The notes: generated by a model not told the origin, from the letters alone. DNA of 31,317 bases from Zygnema cylindricum (GCA_037447655.1 JBBHKE010003130.1:28441-59757), one strand, 5' to 3'. Counted from the stretch's first letter, positions 19,552-28,402 are shown. Numbers and translations are program-made.

Positions 19552-20751
19552 TGTAATTCTATGGGCTCCATTGCCAAACAGAATTTGCAGATCCAAAGAA
19601 GCTAATCTAGATAGTGCCGACTCCAAGTTGATATAAACCCAAATGATTGACCCCTTAACAATCAAAACCCCATTACAGATTTTCCCCTGTGAAATAAGAC
19701 TTTATTTGTGCTCAGTTTCACCGCAGAATGCAAAGTTAGAATATGAGTTTTGGATAACAATCCGCACTTTGACTTTCCCTTAGAAATTCAGCCACCCTGG
19801 TAGGCAAAAACTCTGACCGACTACACCATTGTGTAGCCTAGACTTCCCAAAGACCGTAGTAAAAAGAATCACTGAATTTGCTCTTCGAGCATTAAGTTAT
19901 CAATGGTCAAAGATGACCTATTTGTACAGATGCTCTCTGAAGAGAGGCTGAAACCCAAAAATATTCTAAGTCCTAAACTACCTCTCTAAGCATACTACAA
20001 GTGTACCTATCCAATCAAGAGATTGTAAGGTACAAAAAGGTACAGGTACCGCTGTACTTTTTGTACGACCATAGTACGGCATTGCCGCTCCGCTGACGCG
20101 TGTCAGTTCCTGAGCCGAAGTTGCTCCCTCCGCGATACCCGTTGTCCAATCATCCTTCACCACGTGTCATCCGCCGACATACACTCAGCAAACTACCAAA
20201 TGTCCCCTCTGGTGCGTCGGCTCCACCGTGAGCCGTCGGATCTTAAAACCGCATCTAATCGCGTTTGTTAAATCCAATGCCGTTTGGTTTCATATATATT
20301 GAGTATGTAGATTTGTACCAAGTTTAAATACGTTTCGATCTACGTTAGTTCATTGTTCCGTTAACGCCTAAGTGGATAAGACTTATATCTAACTCATCAG
20401 TTGTAGATCTTGGTTCAATTCTTCATAATGGCAGTATTTTGGTAGAAAGCCTTCTATTATTGTATCTTAGTGTGTACTGTAAATAGGTAATTAAATACTA
20501 GACCACAAATGTTCAACTTTTGAATGAGAGTGAAGGGATAAGGCGCAAGGCTAACCGTACGGCCTGTAGAGTGAGAGACCTTAGTTCAAATCTGGTTAGG
20601 TCCAATATTTTATTCATCTTTCTTTCTGACTATGGCGGCAGCCATGGCTATTTGTGTCTTCCAGTGACTACGACAAGTATGGATGACTTTTGAAGACCAT
20701 CTAGCAAACACATAGAATAAATTCAGACCTTGAAAATACCCAATTTTAACA
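19552..20751 (-). repeat. 5' LTR of copia element A (1200 bp)
   Basis: In + orientation it starts TGTAATTCTATGGGCTCC and ends TTTTAACA. It contains the hairpin at 20029-20066 (GTACAAAAAG / CTTTTTGTAC core), GACGCGTGTCAG near 20096, CACGTGTC at 20161-20168, and two tRNA-like segments (20365-20434 and 20526-20603). Confidence 0.88.
20365..20434 (+). other. tRNA-like segment (LTR of element A), present in only one LTR
   Basis: CGCCTAAGTGGATAAGAC resembles a tRNA A-box region and TTGGTTCAATTC (B-box 20412-20421) follows at tRNA-like distance, ending ATAATGGCAGTATTTTGG. The same 3' flank GGCAGTATTTTGC follows the tRNA-like segment of the right-edge copia (30341-30418). In the other LTR of this element the segment is missing from within GGATAAGACT. 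Confidence 0.5.
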
Positions 20752-21244
20752 AAATTCACGCGCCTATTCACAGTTCTGTCACGTGTGGGCTAGGTGGCTT
20801 ATAAGTTGGATATTCCAAAGGAGTGGCATATCCACAATGTCTTCAATGTTTCCCTTCTTAAACCATTTGGCGACCATGATTCGATGTTTCCTAATCGACG
20901 GCGGAATACTCCTTTACTGCCCGTTCGGGGTACCTCAGACGAGTATGAGGTGGAAGAGATCTTTTGGTCCCGTCGCTCTCCGAATTCCAACTCCAGCGAG
21001 TATTTGATGCGTTGGAATGGCTACGAAGTTGAGGATGACTCTTGGGTGGACGAGGAGGATTTGCATTCCTCTGGGTTACTGCACTGGATTCAGAGGAGTG
21101 AGGACACTCCGCTTCATCGGCGGGGCAATCGGAGCGGCCACTGTAAAGGAGCGAATCACAGTGTCGCAACCATCGCAATTATATTGGGGACGCGGCAAAG
21201 AAACGCAGCGACGATGTTACCGCACCGCAGCGCTATAGCAGCGT
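20752..21244 (+). pseudogene. Gypsy pol 3' part: integrase C-terminus and chromodomain
   Basis: The frame resumes immediately after the copia LTR with KFTRLFTVLSRVG, a TAG stop at 20791, then VAYKLDIPKEWHIHNVFNVS. This is the GPY/F-type end of a gypsy integrase. A chromodomain follows at about 20944-21093: YEVEEIFWSRRS..., YLMRWNGYEVEDDSWVDEED and LLHWIQ. The aromatic positions expected for a methyl-lysine cage (Tyr near its start, Trp of MRW, Trp of DSW) are present. In chromoviruses such domains guide integration to heterochromatin marked by H3K9 methylation. The pol frame ends at 21244. The catalytic DDE core that should precede this part is absent from the window. Confidence 0.9.
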
Positions 21245-21587
21245 AGCCACCGCAGCGCAACATGGTCGCGGTGCCGTTAGAGGAACGCAGCACCACCGCT
21301 GCGCTGAGAGGAAAGCGCAACGGCGCAATTGGGTTTCACCACGTCGGTAACAATGAACCGTTGGTTTGCCGCAGCAGCGCAGTCTTATGAATGTTGGACG
21401 CTGCAATACCCTCGCACGCTGCGACACTTTGCATAATCCAAAAGTGAAACCCTAAACCCTTATTGATAAAGCTGCCATCCGCCCTCGCGACCAACGAAAT
21501 CTCGGCAGCTTAGAGATTGCTTCTTTCCGCGCGGTCAATTTGCCTTCACTTTCTGGAATTACCGAAATTGTCTTGTACAACAGTGTC
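21245..21587. other. Spacer between pol and extra ORF of the gypsy element
   Basis: 343 bp without a gene. The first part (about 21190-21300) is GCAGCG-rich, faintly like the tandem repeat of the gypsy LTR. CCTAAACCC at about 21451 is a telobox-like word. It could hold the leader or splice acceptor for the downstream ORF, but no clear site was identified. Confidence 0.4.
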
Positions 21588-22118
21588 TATGACATCGTCG
21601 TCCTCTCCACCACCGAAAAGGAGGAGGCTTATACGGGTGGGGCAAGGAGATGTGACCCGTCCCCAGAGATTATTAATGGCGGCGGAGGCCATGGTAGAGG
21701 CAGACCGGTGAAGAGAGGTAGAAGCGAGGCCAGAATCGGAAGAAACAGCTGGTAGCGAGGCAGGGCCGGCATAGACCAATGGAGGGGAGGGATCGCAAAA
21801 TTCACAAGACCCTGAATACCACCCACATCAAGAGGGAGATCAAAAGGATGAGGAAGACTTTGAGCTCTCGGACGCGGAGGAACTGGAAGGGGAACCAACA
21901 CCTCCACCTATTGAGGAGCGCGCCTTGGATCTGGAGGTGATGAGGGACCCTAACAAGGAGAGTACCACAGACGAGCAATTGTCTGAAAGCACAGAAATGA
22001 AGGCAGAAGCACAATACCCCAGCGGTGACGATGTGTTCCTCCTTCGAAGAGATCAAGGGGACACAGACGAAGAGAGTGAAAAGGGAGAAAAAATCCCCGA
22101 TTACCTCTTTCCACTCCC
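21588..22118 (+). pseudogene. Extra 3' ORF of the gypsy element, 5' half
   Basis: Begins MTSSSSPPPKRRRLIRVGQG, with a PPPKRRR cluster that looks like a nuclear localisation signal. It passes stops at 21709 and about 21772 in the same frame, then becomes strongly acidic (DEEDFELSDAEELEGEPTPP..., DTDEESEKGEK) up to IPDYLFPLP at the copia insertion. It continues at 28403. I do not recognise the family. It lies on the sense strand between the chromodomain pol and the 3' LTR, where some plant gypsy elements carry an additional ORF. The two in-frame stops with frame retention suggest decay of a real coding region. Alternatives: a captured host gene fragment, or a separate non-autonomous element. 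Confidence 0.5.
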
Positions 22119-22254
22119 TGTCGACACACGTTGTAGTCTTTTCTTGTGGACTTACTGCAACCCTCATACTTGTCGTAGTCATTGAGGACCTGTAGGCAGC
22201 CATGGCTGTCTGTTGCAGCTAAAGGAGACAGGTAGATCATTAAGTACAAATTTT

Positions 22255-22335
22255 TCTGCAAAATAAAGACTGCCCCTTGTGGAACTTGATCTAGTGACCT
22301 CCGGATGTGCGCTGTACGAATAAAACGTCAGCCTT
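22255..22335 (-). other. Degenerate tRNA-like segment in the LTR of element B
   Basis: On the minus strand GATCAAGTTCC then AAGGGGCAGT and ATTTTGCAG align with the B-box and 3' flank of the tRNA-like segment at 30341-30418 (GTTCAAATCC, TAGGCAGT, ATTTTGC). A matching degenerate copy is at about 27590-27665. As in the other copies it is antisense to the element. Confidence 0.35.
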
Positions 22336-22708
22336 TTCCCGTAGGTATTGAAGAAATCGATACACGCATATGGCGCGGTATTTATTTAAAGCTATACCGC
22401 GCCGGAAATTTCATTTAACTAATTACGGGACGATTTATGCATGGAAACATACGGGTCCGCACAAAATCGGGACCGTACGAAATATACAAATTAACATTTA
22501 ATTTCGACGGACGAAATCAAATGTCCAGATCTGATCAAACAGCTCACAGTGGAGTCGGAATGCCGGAATAGCCGTTTGGCGGTTTGCGGACCAGATGTCA
22601 GTGGATGACACATGGCAACATATGGTTGGACATCGGATATCATGGGAGGAGCAACTACGGCTCCGGAACTGACACGCGTCAACGGAACGCCCGTGCCGTA
22701 TTATGCCC

Positions 22709-22745
22709 GTACAAGAAGTACAACAGTATCTACACCTTCTTGTAC
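22709..22745. promoter_or_regulatory. Conserved LTR hairpin, element B 5' LTR
   Basis: GTACAAGAAG (22709-22718) pairs perfectly with CTTCTTGTAC (22736-22745). The 3' LTR has the same stem (28029-28038 / 28056-28065). Element A has GTACAAAAAG/CTTTTTGTAC and GTACATAAAAG/CTTTATGTAC at the equivalent place. Confidence 0.6.
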
Positions 22746-23043
22746 TTTACAGTCTTATAATTGGTCAAATTACCTTAGTAGTAGGCTTAGAGAGTTAGCT
22801 TAGGACTTAGAATATTTTTTGGTTTTCAATCCTCTCTCCCAAAGTGCACTTGTATTTATGGACCAACTTTGGTCAACCATAACGTAATGCTCAGGGGAGT
22901 AATTTCAGTGATTCAGTCAAAGCTACACAAGGAAGTAGTCGGTCAGAGATTTTGCGTCATAGGGTGGGACTTATTCATTGTCAAAGTCAAAAGTGCATAT
23001 ACTATCCTAGAGGCTTCACATAAGTTGGACATTCTGTGTACCA

Positions 23044-24207
23044 ATGGAGGTCACAGAATTTCAGGTTATGGGCCCATCCTCTAGGGTGCCCATTTTCAAT
23101 GGAACAGGGTTTATATATTGGAAACTATGATGAGGGGTGCATTGTTTGAAAAAAGGCTTTGGGGCATTGTGAGTGGTCGTGTGCGTCGGCCATCCGCAAA
23201 ATTGGGAGTTCCACCTGGGTTTCGAGGATCTCGGTTCACAGGGGATCTGCGGGGGCAGAGGTGGTAGAGGATGTTGGAGAAAGCATCGTGTTGGACATAA
23301 GGAAGGAGAAGAGGAAGGAGAAACTCACACAGATGCCTAATGGATAAGTTCCGATAGCAGAAGTTCAGAAAACCGAGGATAATGATAGGAAATCTAGGAT
23401 TTCAACAATACCGTGGCGACTGATTTAATTCTCGGGCATCTCACCCAATCAGTGGCTACACCTCATCTTCATGTTGATAAGGCGAACGAGTTGTGGGAGG
23501 CTCTTGTCAACATTTACAAGAGTGGTACAATTCAGCAGCAAAAGCTGGCAGATCAGAAGGTACAAGCATATGTTAACAAAGGGGGAAAGATGTTAGATTT
23601 TTGTAATGACTTGGCTGGGTTATTTATGGAGTTGGAGAGTGTAGGGAAAAGGGAGATCGAGAAAGAGAAGGTGAATACTTTAATGATGAAACTCCCAGAT
23701 GATTATGAAAACATTGTTAACAGGGTTCAAGACTTGCCAACTCATCGATGGATCTGGAACTCCGTTGTGGGAATGATTTTGGTTCGGGAAAGCACAATTG
23801 AGATTCGCAGAGGAGGAAAGAGTGTTCAGGCATTGGCTGCTGGAACTAACTGGGGGGATAAGGATTCCAAGAAACCTTATGGGAACTTTGGTGGAGGAGG
23901 AAGAGGAAACCATGACGGATCTGGACCAAGGGCTCCGAAAGGGCTTTGCCATTTTTGTAAGAAGTCGGGACACTACATGGCGGAGTGTACTAATTTGACG
24001 GAGTTGAGATTGAAGGAGGAATCAATTGGAAAACCGGCCGGAAGGAAAAAAAAGGTGTTCGTCGCGACACAAGTTCTGGGAGAGGATACCGATGATGACG
24101 ATGGAGAACTTCTCCTCGACGAGGAGTTTGAGGTGAAAGGTGAGCCGGAGATTCCAAGGAGGCAAAAGTGTGCTTTCGGTGGAGTGAAAGAAGCTCTTGA
24201 AGAATGA
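23044..24207 (+). pseudogene. Copia B gag
   Basis: The start codon at 23044 is 20 nt inside the 5' LTR: MEVTEFQVMGPSSRVPIFNG..., then YWK and a one-base frameshift into MMRGALFEKRLWGIVSGR. A stop and another shift near 23400 lead into the long frame 23413-24207. This holds the copia gag domain (NELWEALVNIYKSGTIQQQK..., LPDDYENIVNRVQ), a Gly-rich stretch (PYGNFGGGGRG), a zinc knuckle CHFCKKSGHYMAEC (C-x2-C-x4-H-x4-C) and an acidic tail ending ...KCAFGGVKEALEE at TGA 24205. Gag forms the virus-like particle and its knuckle binds genomic RNA. Element A starts at the same relative position, which supports the start inside the LTR. Confidence 0.87.
23064..23076 (+). other. Copia B primer binding site, internal initiator tRNA-Met
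   Basis: GGTTATGGGCCCA abuts the LTR end (...GAATTTCA) with no spacer. It is complementary to the anticodon stem-loop of initiator tRNA-Met rather than to its 3' end. Half-tRNA priming of this kind is established for Drosophila copia and yeast Ty5. Confidence 0.82.
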
Positions 24208-25560
24208 TGGATCATTGATTCATGAGCCTCTATACATATGTGTAGAGAAAAAGCATTGTTTACCAAAATGAGAAAGATCCCACCTGTAGAGATAGAGTAT
24301 GGGGATGAAAGAATAGTGACCACTAATTCAGTGGGATCAGTAGATCTGAGTGTCCTAGTTGATGGAAAGACATCTATAGTCACTTTCTTTGATGTTCTTT
24401 TTATTCTAGAGCTGAACAAAAATCTTATCTCTACGTCGGTCTTAGATGATAAGGGCTTTGAGACTAGTACTAAGAAAGGAGTCTTCGTTGCTAGCTATGA
24501 AAATGAAGTGTACTTCACAGTTGAAAAGGGTATCCAAGGAATGTTTAGGCTGAATTTGAGTAATGGAAAGACGGGAGTTTACTATGCTGGTGTAAGTGAT
24601 TTGATGATGTGGCATAAAAGATTGGGACATGTGCATCTAGATAGATTGAAGGAAATGAAAAAACGGGTGTAGTTGAGGGCATACATTTTGGAGACAATGA
24701 GACTTTGGATGATTGTTGTGGGTGTGCTCAAGGAAAGGCCCACAGATTGCCTTTTCCAAAAGCCGCAACATATAAAGGTGAAAAGGTTTTAGATTTGGTT
24801 CACACAGATATATGGGGACCGGCTAAAGTGCCATCAGTTGGAGGGAAAATATTTATGCTTACTATCACTGATGATTGGTCTAGATACTCTAGAGTATATT
24901 TCTTGAAAAACAAATCTGAGGCTTCGGCTTACTTTAAAGATTATAAATCATGGAGTGAAACGCTTCATGAGTCACCTATAAAGAGAGTGAGAAGTGATAA
25001 TGGGGGGGAATTCACTTCTAATGAATTTGAGGATTACTTGAAAGAGGAAGGGGTTTAACACCAAAAGACTGTCCCAAAGAACCCAGAACAAAATGGTGTA
25101 TCCGAGAGACTAAATCAGACATTAAGTGATAGTGCTCGTAGCATGTTGAAAGATAAAAAGATAAGGAAAAGCTTTTGGGCAGAAGCCATGAATTGTGTTA
25201 ACTATCTCAAAAATAGAGTCCTTACCTCAGCTGTAAAAGGACAAACACCCTATGAAAGATGAACCGGAGAAAACCTAACATATCACACTTAAAGGTGTTT
25301 GGAAGTCAAGTGTTTAGTTTAAACACAAAATAATCTGATTGGAAGTTAGATTCTTCAGGAAAGCAGGGATACCTACATGGGTATGATGAGAACGTAAAAG
25401 GGTATAGAGTTTATGAACTCGGAAGAGAAGACATAATTCTAGTGAAACACTTGGTAGTTATGGATGAAAGAAAATCCATAGATCCCTTTAAGTACACTAA
25501 ACCGCTCAGAATTAGAATTGAATCCGAAAGTGAGTAGATTCAGATTCTACTAACCGAACT
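24208..25560 (+). pseudogene. Copia B protease and integrase
   Basis: WIIDS-stop-ASIHMC at 24208-24240: the protease Asp-Ser-Gly motif has a TGA at 24223-24225 in place of Gly. A second domain follows (LMMWHKRLGHVHLDRL, the integrase zinc-finger histidines). A frameshift near 24665 puts CCGCAQGK and the integrase core in the next frame. That core includes LVHTDIWGP, VRSDNGGEF and NGVSERLN, so all three DDE residues are present. A TAA at 25056 lies between the second and third. A second, opposite frameshift near 25265 returns to the gag frame (ISHLKVFGSQVFSLN...). More stops follow at about 25259, 25330 and 25534. The IN product would have inserted the cDNA. This copy is dead. Confidence 0.87.
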
Positions 25561-27459
25561 TCGATTAAGCCTGACTTTGCAGAGAGAGAAGAAAAACTGA
25601 CCGAGAGTGATCCTCTCTTCGAGTCACAACATCCGGTTCAAACCGAGGAAGAAAACGAAGAAAGACTAGAAATGGACGATGAACCTCCGGAGATGGACTC
25701 CACGGATAGGGGAGAAGGCGAAGTTGTTTGGAGAAACCCAAGATTACCCTCCATTCTAGCATCAGAGTTTGAAGGAGGAAGGAGAAGCAGCAAGAGACTT
25801 CAAGAGACACAAGTGAACAACAAGGTAACTAGGCTGTCACATTTGAGTGAACCTCAGACTTACTCGGATGCGGTTAATAGTCGGGAAGGTGGTAGATGGG
25901 TGACAGCTATTAATGATAAGATGGCTTCCATTATGGAAGCAAACACTTGGGAGTTAGTGGATTGTCCTCCGGATAGAAAGCCAATAGGATGCAAGTGGGT
26001 TTTTAAGTTGAAGCTCAATCCTGATAACACTATCGAGCGATACAAGGCCAGATTAGTGGCAAACGGGTTAACACAAAAGGAGAGAATCGATTATGAGGAG
26101 ACCTTTGCTCCGGTTGTTAGATTCCCCTCCGTCCGGATTTTACTTAGTCTCGCGGCAGCGGAAGACATGGAAGTGCACCAGATAGACATCAAAACTGCTT
26201 TCTTACACGGAGAATTGGAAGAAGAGATTTTCATGAGACAACCGGAAGGATTTGTGGAGAAAGGAGAAGAAAGCAAAGTGTGTAGATTGATAAAGTCCCT
26301 TTATGGACTAAAGCAAGCTCCTCGCCAATGGAACAAAAAGCTGGACGAGTTTTTGACAAATTTGGGATATATCCGGATCAGTTCGGATCATTCGATCTAC
26401 TTATTTGAGGAAGCGGTTGGTATAATTTTCATTGCCATATATGTTGATGATTTGCTTGTGTTAAGTAAATCAATGGTGAAAATTAATAGATTGAAAAAGG
26501 ATCTAAAGAGTCGATTTGAAATGAAAGATTTTGGGGAGGCAAAGTACATATTGGGAATTCAAATGGAGAGGAAGACAATTAGACTAACTCAAAAGGAAGC
26601 AATTAGGAATATGCTAGAAAATTTTCAAATGGAAAAAGCAAATAGCTGTACGACTCCAATGGACTTAAAGAAAGGAAATGAGGGGAGCTCAGAAGAGGGA
26701 GTCTTTATTTTGGATGATGAGCTAGGACCCGAGGAAAACAAGTTTATACAAACAATTTCGTAGAGACAGGTTGTCGGTAGTTTGATCTACTTTATGAACT
26801 GTACTCGTCCTGATATAGCTGCAGCTATGGGAGTATTAAGTAGGAGTCTGAATGATCATAGGAAGAAAGATTGGGAAGCGGCCAAAAAGGTCATGGGGTA
26901 TTTGGAAGGAACTAGCGATATGTGGTTGCATCGAGGAGGGTTTAATACTGACATCAATACTTGGAGTGAAGCCAGTTACGGGGATGCTCTGATGAGGAGG
27001 TGTACTTCTGGGTATGTGTTGTATGTTCGGAATGGAGGTTGCTGTTGGAACAATAAGCAACAAAAGGTCATTGCTCAGTTCACCATGGAGGCTGAGTATA
27101 CGACCGCTTTTTCGGTTGTGAAAGAGTTAATGTGGGTGAAATCTTTGCTTCAAGAATTGGGATACATGAAGAATGGAGTACAAAAGATATTTTGTGACAA
27201 TCAAGCTGCGATTAGAATTCTAGCGAACCCTAAGAATCATTTTAAAGCAAAACACATGGATATTCGTTTGAGCTTTGTTAAGGAGAGTGTTGAGAATAAA
27301 AACATTAGTTTGGAATATAGACCAGATGGTGAGATGGTAGCAGATATGATGACTAAACCGGTCCCTTCTCCTAAATTGATATTTTGTAGGGAAGTGTGGA
27401 CTGAAGCAAAAGATAGACTAGAAAATAAGGGGAGTGTTGAAAAAAAAGGTATTTTGTAG
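25561..27459 (+). pseudogene. Copia B reverse transcriptase and RNaseH
   Basis: Open from about 25561 to a single TAG at 26761, then to TAG 27457. Acidic linker (25670-25850), then RT: WVTAINDKMASIMEANTWEL, GCKWVFKLK, YKARLVANGLTQ, QIDIKTAFLHG, LYGLKQAPRQW and active-site YVDD (26440-26451), all intact. After the stop comes VGSLIYFMNCTRPDIAAAMG, RNaseH (TMEAEYTTAF, FCDNQAAIRI, KHMDIRLSFV) and MTKPVPSPKL near the end. The frame terminates 25 nt inside the 3' LTR. Apart from one nonsense codon this is a complete RT-RNaseH, the best preserved coding region in the nest. Confidence 0.93.
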
Positions 27460-28402
27460 TCTTTCTTGTGGACTTACTGCAGCCCTCATACTTGTCGTAG
27501 TCACTGAGGACCTGAAGGCAGCCATGGCTGCCTGCTGCAGCTAAAGGAGACAGACAAATCATTCAGTACAGTTTTTCTGCAAAATATAACTGCCCCTTAT
27601 GAGACTTTATCTAGTGACCTCTGGATGATCACCGTATGGACCACCCGTGCACCTTATCCGGTATGTCTTAAAGAAATCGATACATGTATATGGCGCGATA
27701 TTAATTTAAAGCTATACCGCGTCGGACATTTCATTTAACTAATTACGGGACAATTTATGCATGGAAACATATCGGTCCGCACGAAATCGGGACCGCACGA
27801 AATATACGAATTAACATTTAATTTCGACGGACGAAATCAAATGTCTTGATCTGATCGAACGGCTCACAAAGGAGCCGGAATGCCGGAATAGCCGTTTGAC
27901 GGTTTGCGGACAAGATGTCGGTGGATGACACGTGGCAACATATGGTTGGATACCGGATATCACGGGAGGAGCAACTACGGCTTTGGAATTGACACGCGTC
28001 AACGAAACGACCATGCCATACTATGGCTGTACAAGAAGTACAGCGGTACCAGTAACTTCTTGTACTTTACAGTAAAATGATTGCTCGAAGTACCTTAGTA
28101 GTAGGCTTAGAGAGGTAGCTTAGGACTTAGAATATTTTTTGGTTTTCCAGCCTCTCCCAGAGTGCACTTGTATTTATGGACCAACTTTGGTTAGCCATAA
28201 CTTAATGTTCAGCGGAGCAATTTCATTGATTCTTTTTGCAGCGGACTTAGGGGAGCCCACGCTACACTGAGGTGTAGTCGGTTAAAGATTTTACGTCCCA
28301 AGGTGGGACTTATTCATTGTCAAAGTCAAAAGCGCATATACTATCCTAGAGGCTTCACATAAGGTGGACATTCTGTGTACTAATGGAGGTCACAGAATTA
28401 CA
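27435..28402 (+). repeat. 3' LTR of copia element B (968 bp)
   Basis: Starts TGTTGAAAAAAAAGG after the purine tract and ends CACAGAATTACA. It contains the perfect 16-bp palindrome GGCAGCCATGGCTGCC (about 27517-27532), the hairpin at 28029-28065 and GACACGTGG at 27927-27935. Relative to the 5' LTR it has an extra short segment near 28235 (TTTTTGCAGCGGACTTAGGG). Confidence 0.9.

Larger units (their letters stand above)
17753..19571 (-). pseudogene. Copia element A gag fused to RT/RNaseH remnant
   Basis: Gag starts at ATG 19571, 20 nt inside the 5' LTR (MEPIELQVMGP...). It passes a stop near 19442 and shifts frame near 19240. It then gives the copia gag domain (19243-18809: DIWEELIQIYKSETIQRQQL...), a stop at 18811, three 11-residue basic repeats GDWRKRDERNN (DNA 18665-18761), another stop, then a zinc knuckle CFFCRNTGHYMEEC. 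From 18592 a 279-codon frame stays open. The gag tail (IPRRQQCAFGG) runs through an acidic stretch directly into the end of RT (KYILGI) and RNaseH pieces (GGGFDITTWCDVTYGD, MMWIKSLL). Compared with the plus copia it lacks protease, integrase and the RT core by in-frame deletions. Weak homology continues past 17753 to about 17680 (ELGFLKIGMQNKMCDQQD). It cannot be autonomous. Confidence 0.82.
16328..20751 (-). mobile_element. Ty1/copia element A, internally deleted, minus strand
   Basis: In minus orientation: 5' LTR 19552-20751, PBS 19539-19551, gag-RNaseH remnant 19571-17753 and beyond, purine tract AAATAAGGGGAG (17571-17560), 3' LTR 16328-17559. Protease, integrase and most of the RT are deleted. 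The bases flanking the element (AGGGC at 16323-16327 and AAATT at 20752-20756) do not form a target duplication. The host gypsy lacks its integrase core exactly here, so insertion or later rearrangement removed host DNA. Confidence 0.88.
22119..23063 (+). repeat. 5' LTR of copia element B (945 bp)
   Basis: Starts TGTCGACACACG and ends CACAGAATTTCA, matching 27435-28402. Landmarks are the U3 block ACTTGTCGTAGTCA then GCAGCCATGGCTG (22157-22210), the hairpin at 22709-22745, TTAGGACTTAGAATATTTTT (22801-22820) and GGTCACA before the PBS. The U3 block is also in the LTRs of element A in reverse orientation (near 17440-17490 and 20640-20690). Confidence 0.9.
22119..28402 (+). mobile_element. Ty1/copia element B, nearly complete, plus strand
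   Basis: 5' LTR 22119-23063, PBS 23064-23076, gag-pol remnant 23044-27459, purine tract AAATAAGGGGAG ending at 27434, 3' LTR 27435-28402; about 6.3 kb. Domain order gag-PR-IN-RT-RH is that of Ty1/copia. A hand count over about 220 aligned LTR bases (from TTTCATTTAACTAATTACGG) gives 17 differences, so the copy is not recent. It interrupts the extra ORF of the gypsy element. Flanks CTCCC and ACTTT do not give a clear 5-bp duplication. Confidence 0.93.

Noticed and set aside
17335-20603. Functional tRNA genes
   Set aside because: A- and B-box-like words are present, but acceptor and anticodon stems do not pair cleanly and the segments are parts of LTRs.
21190-21360. Possible gypsy 3' LTR directly after pol
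   Set aside because: It shares GCAGC-rich composition with the 5' LTR but not its TGTAACAA start or order. A true LTR start is at 29172. The ATGAA after AACA at 21350 is probably chance.
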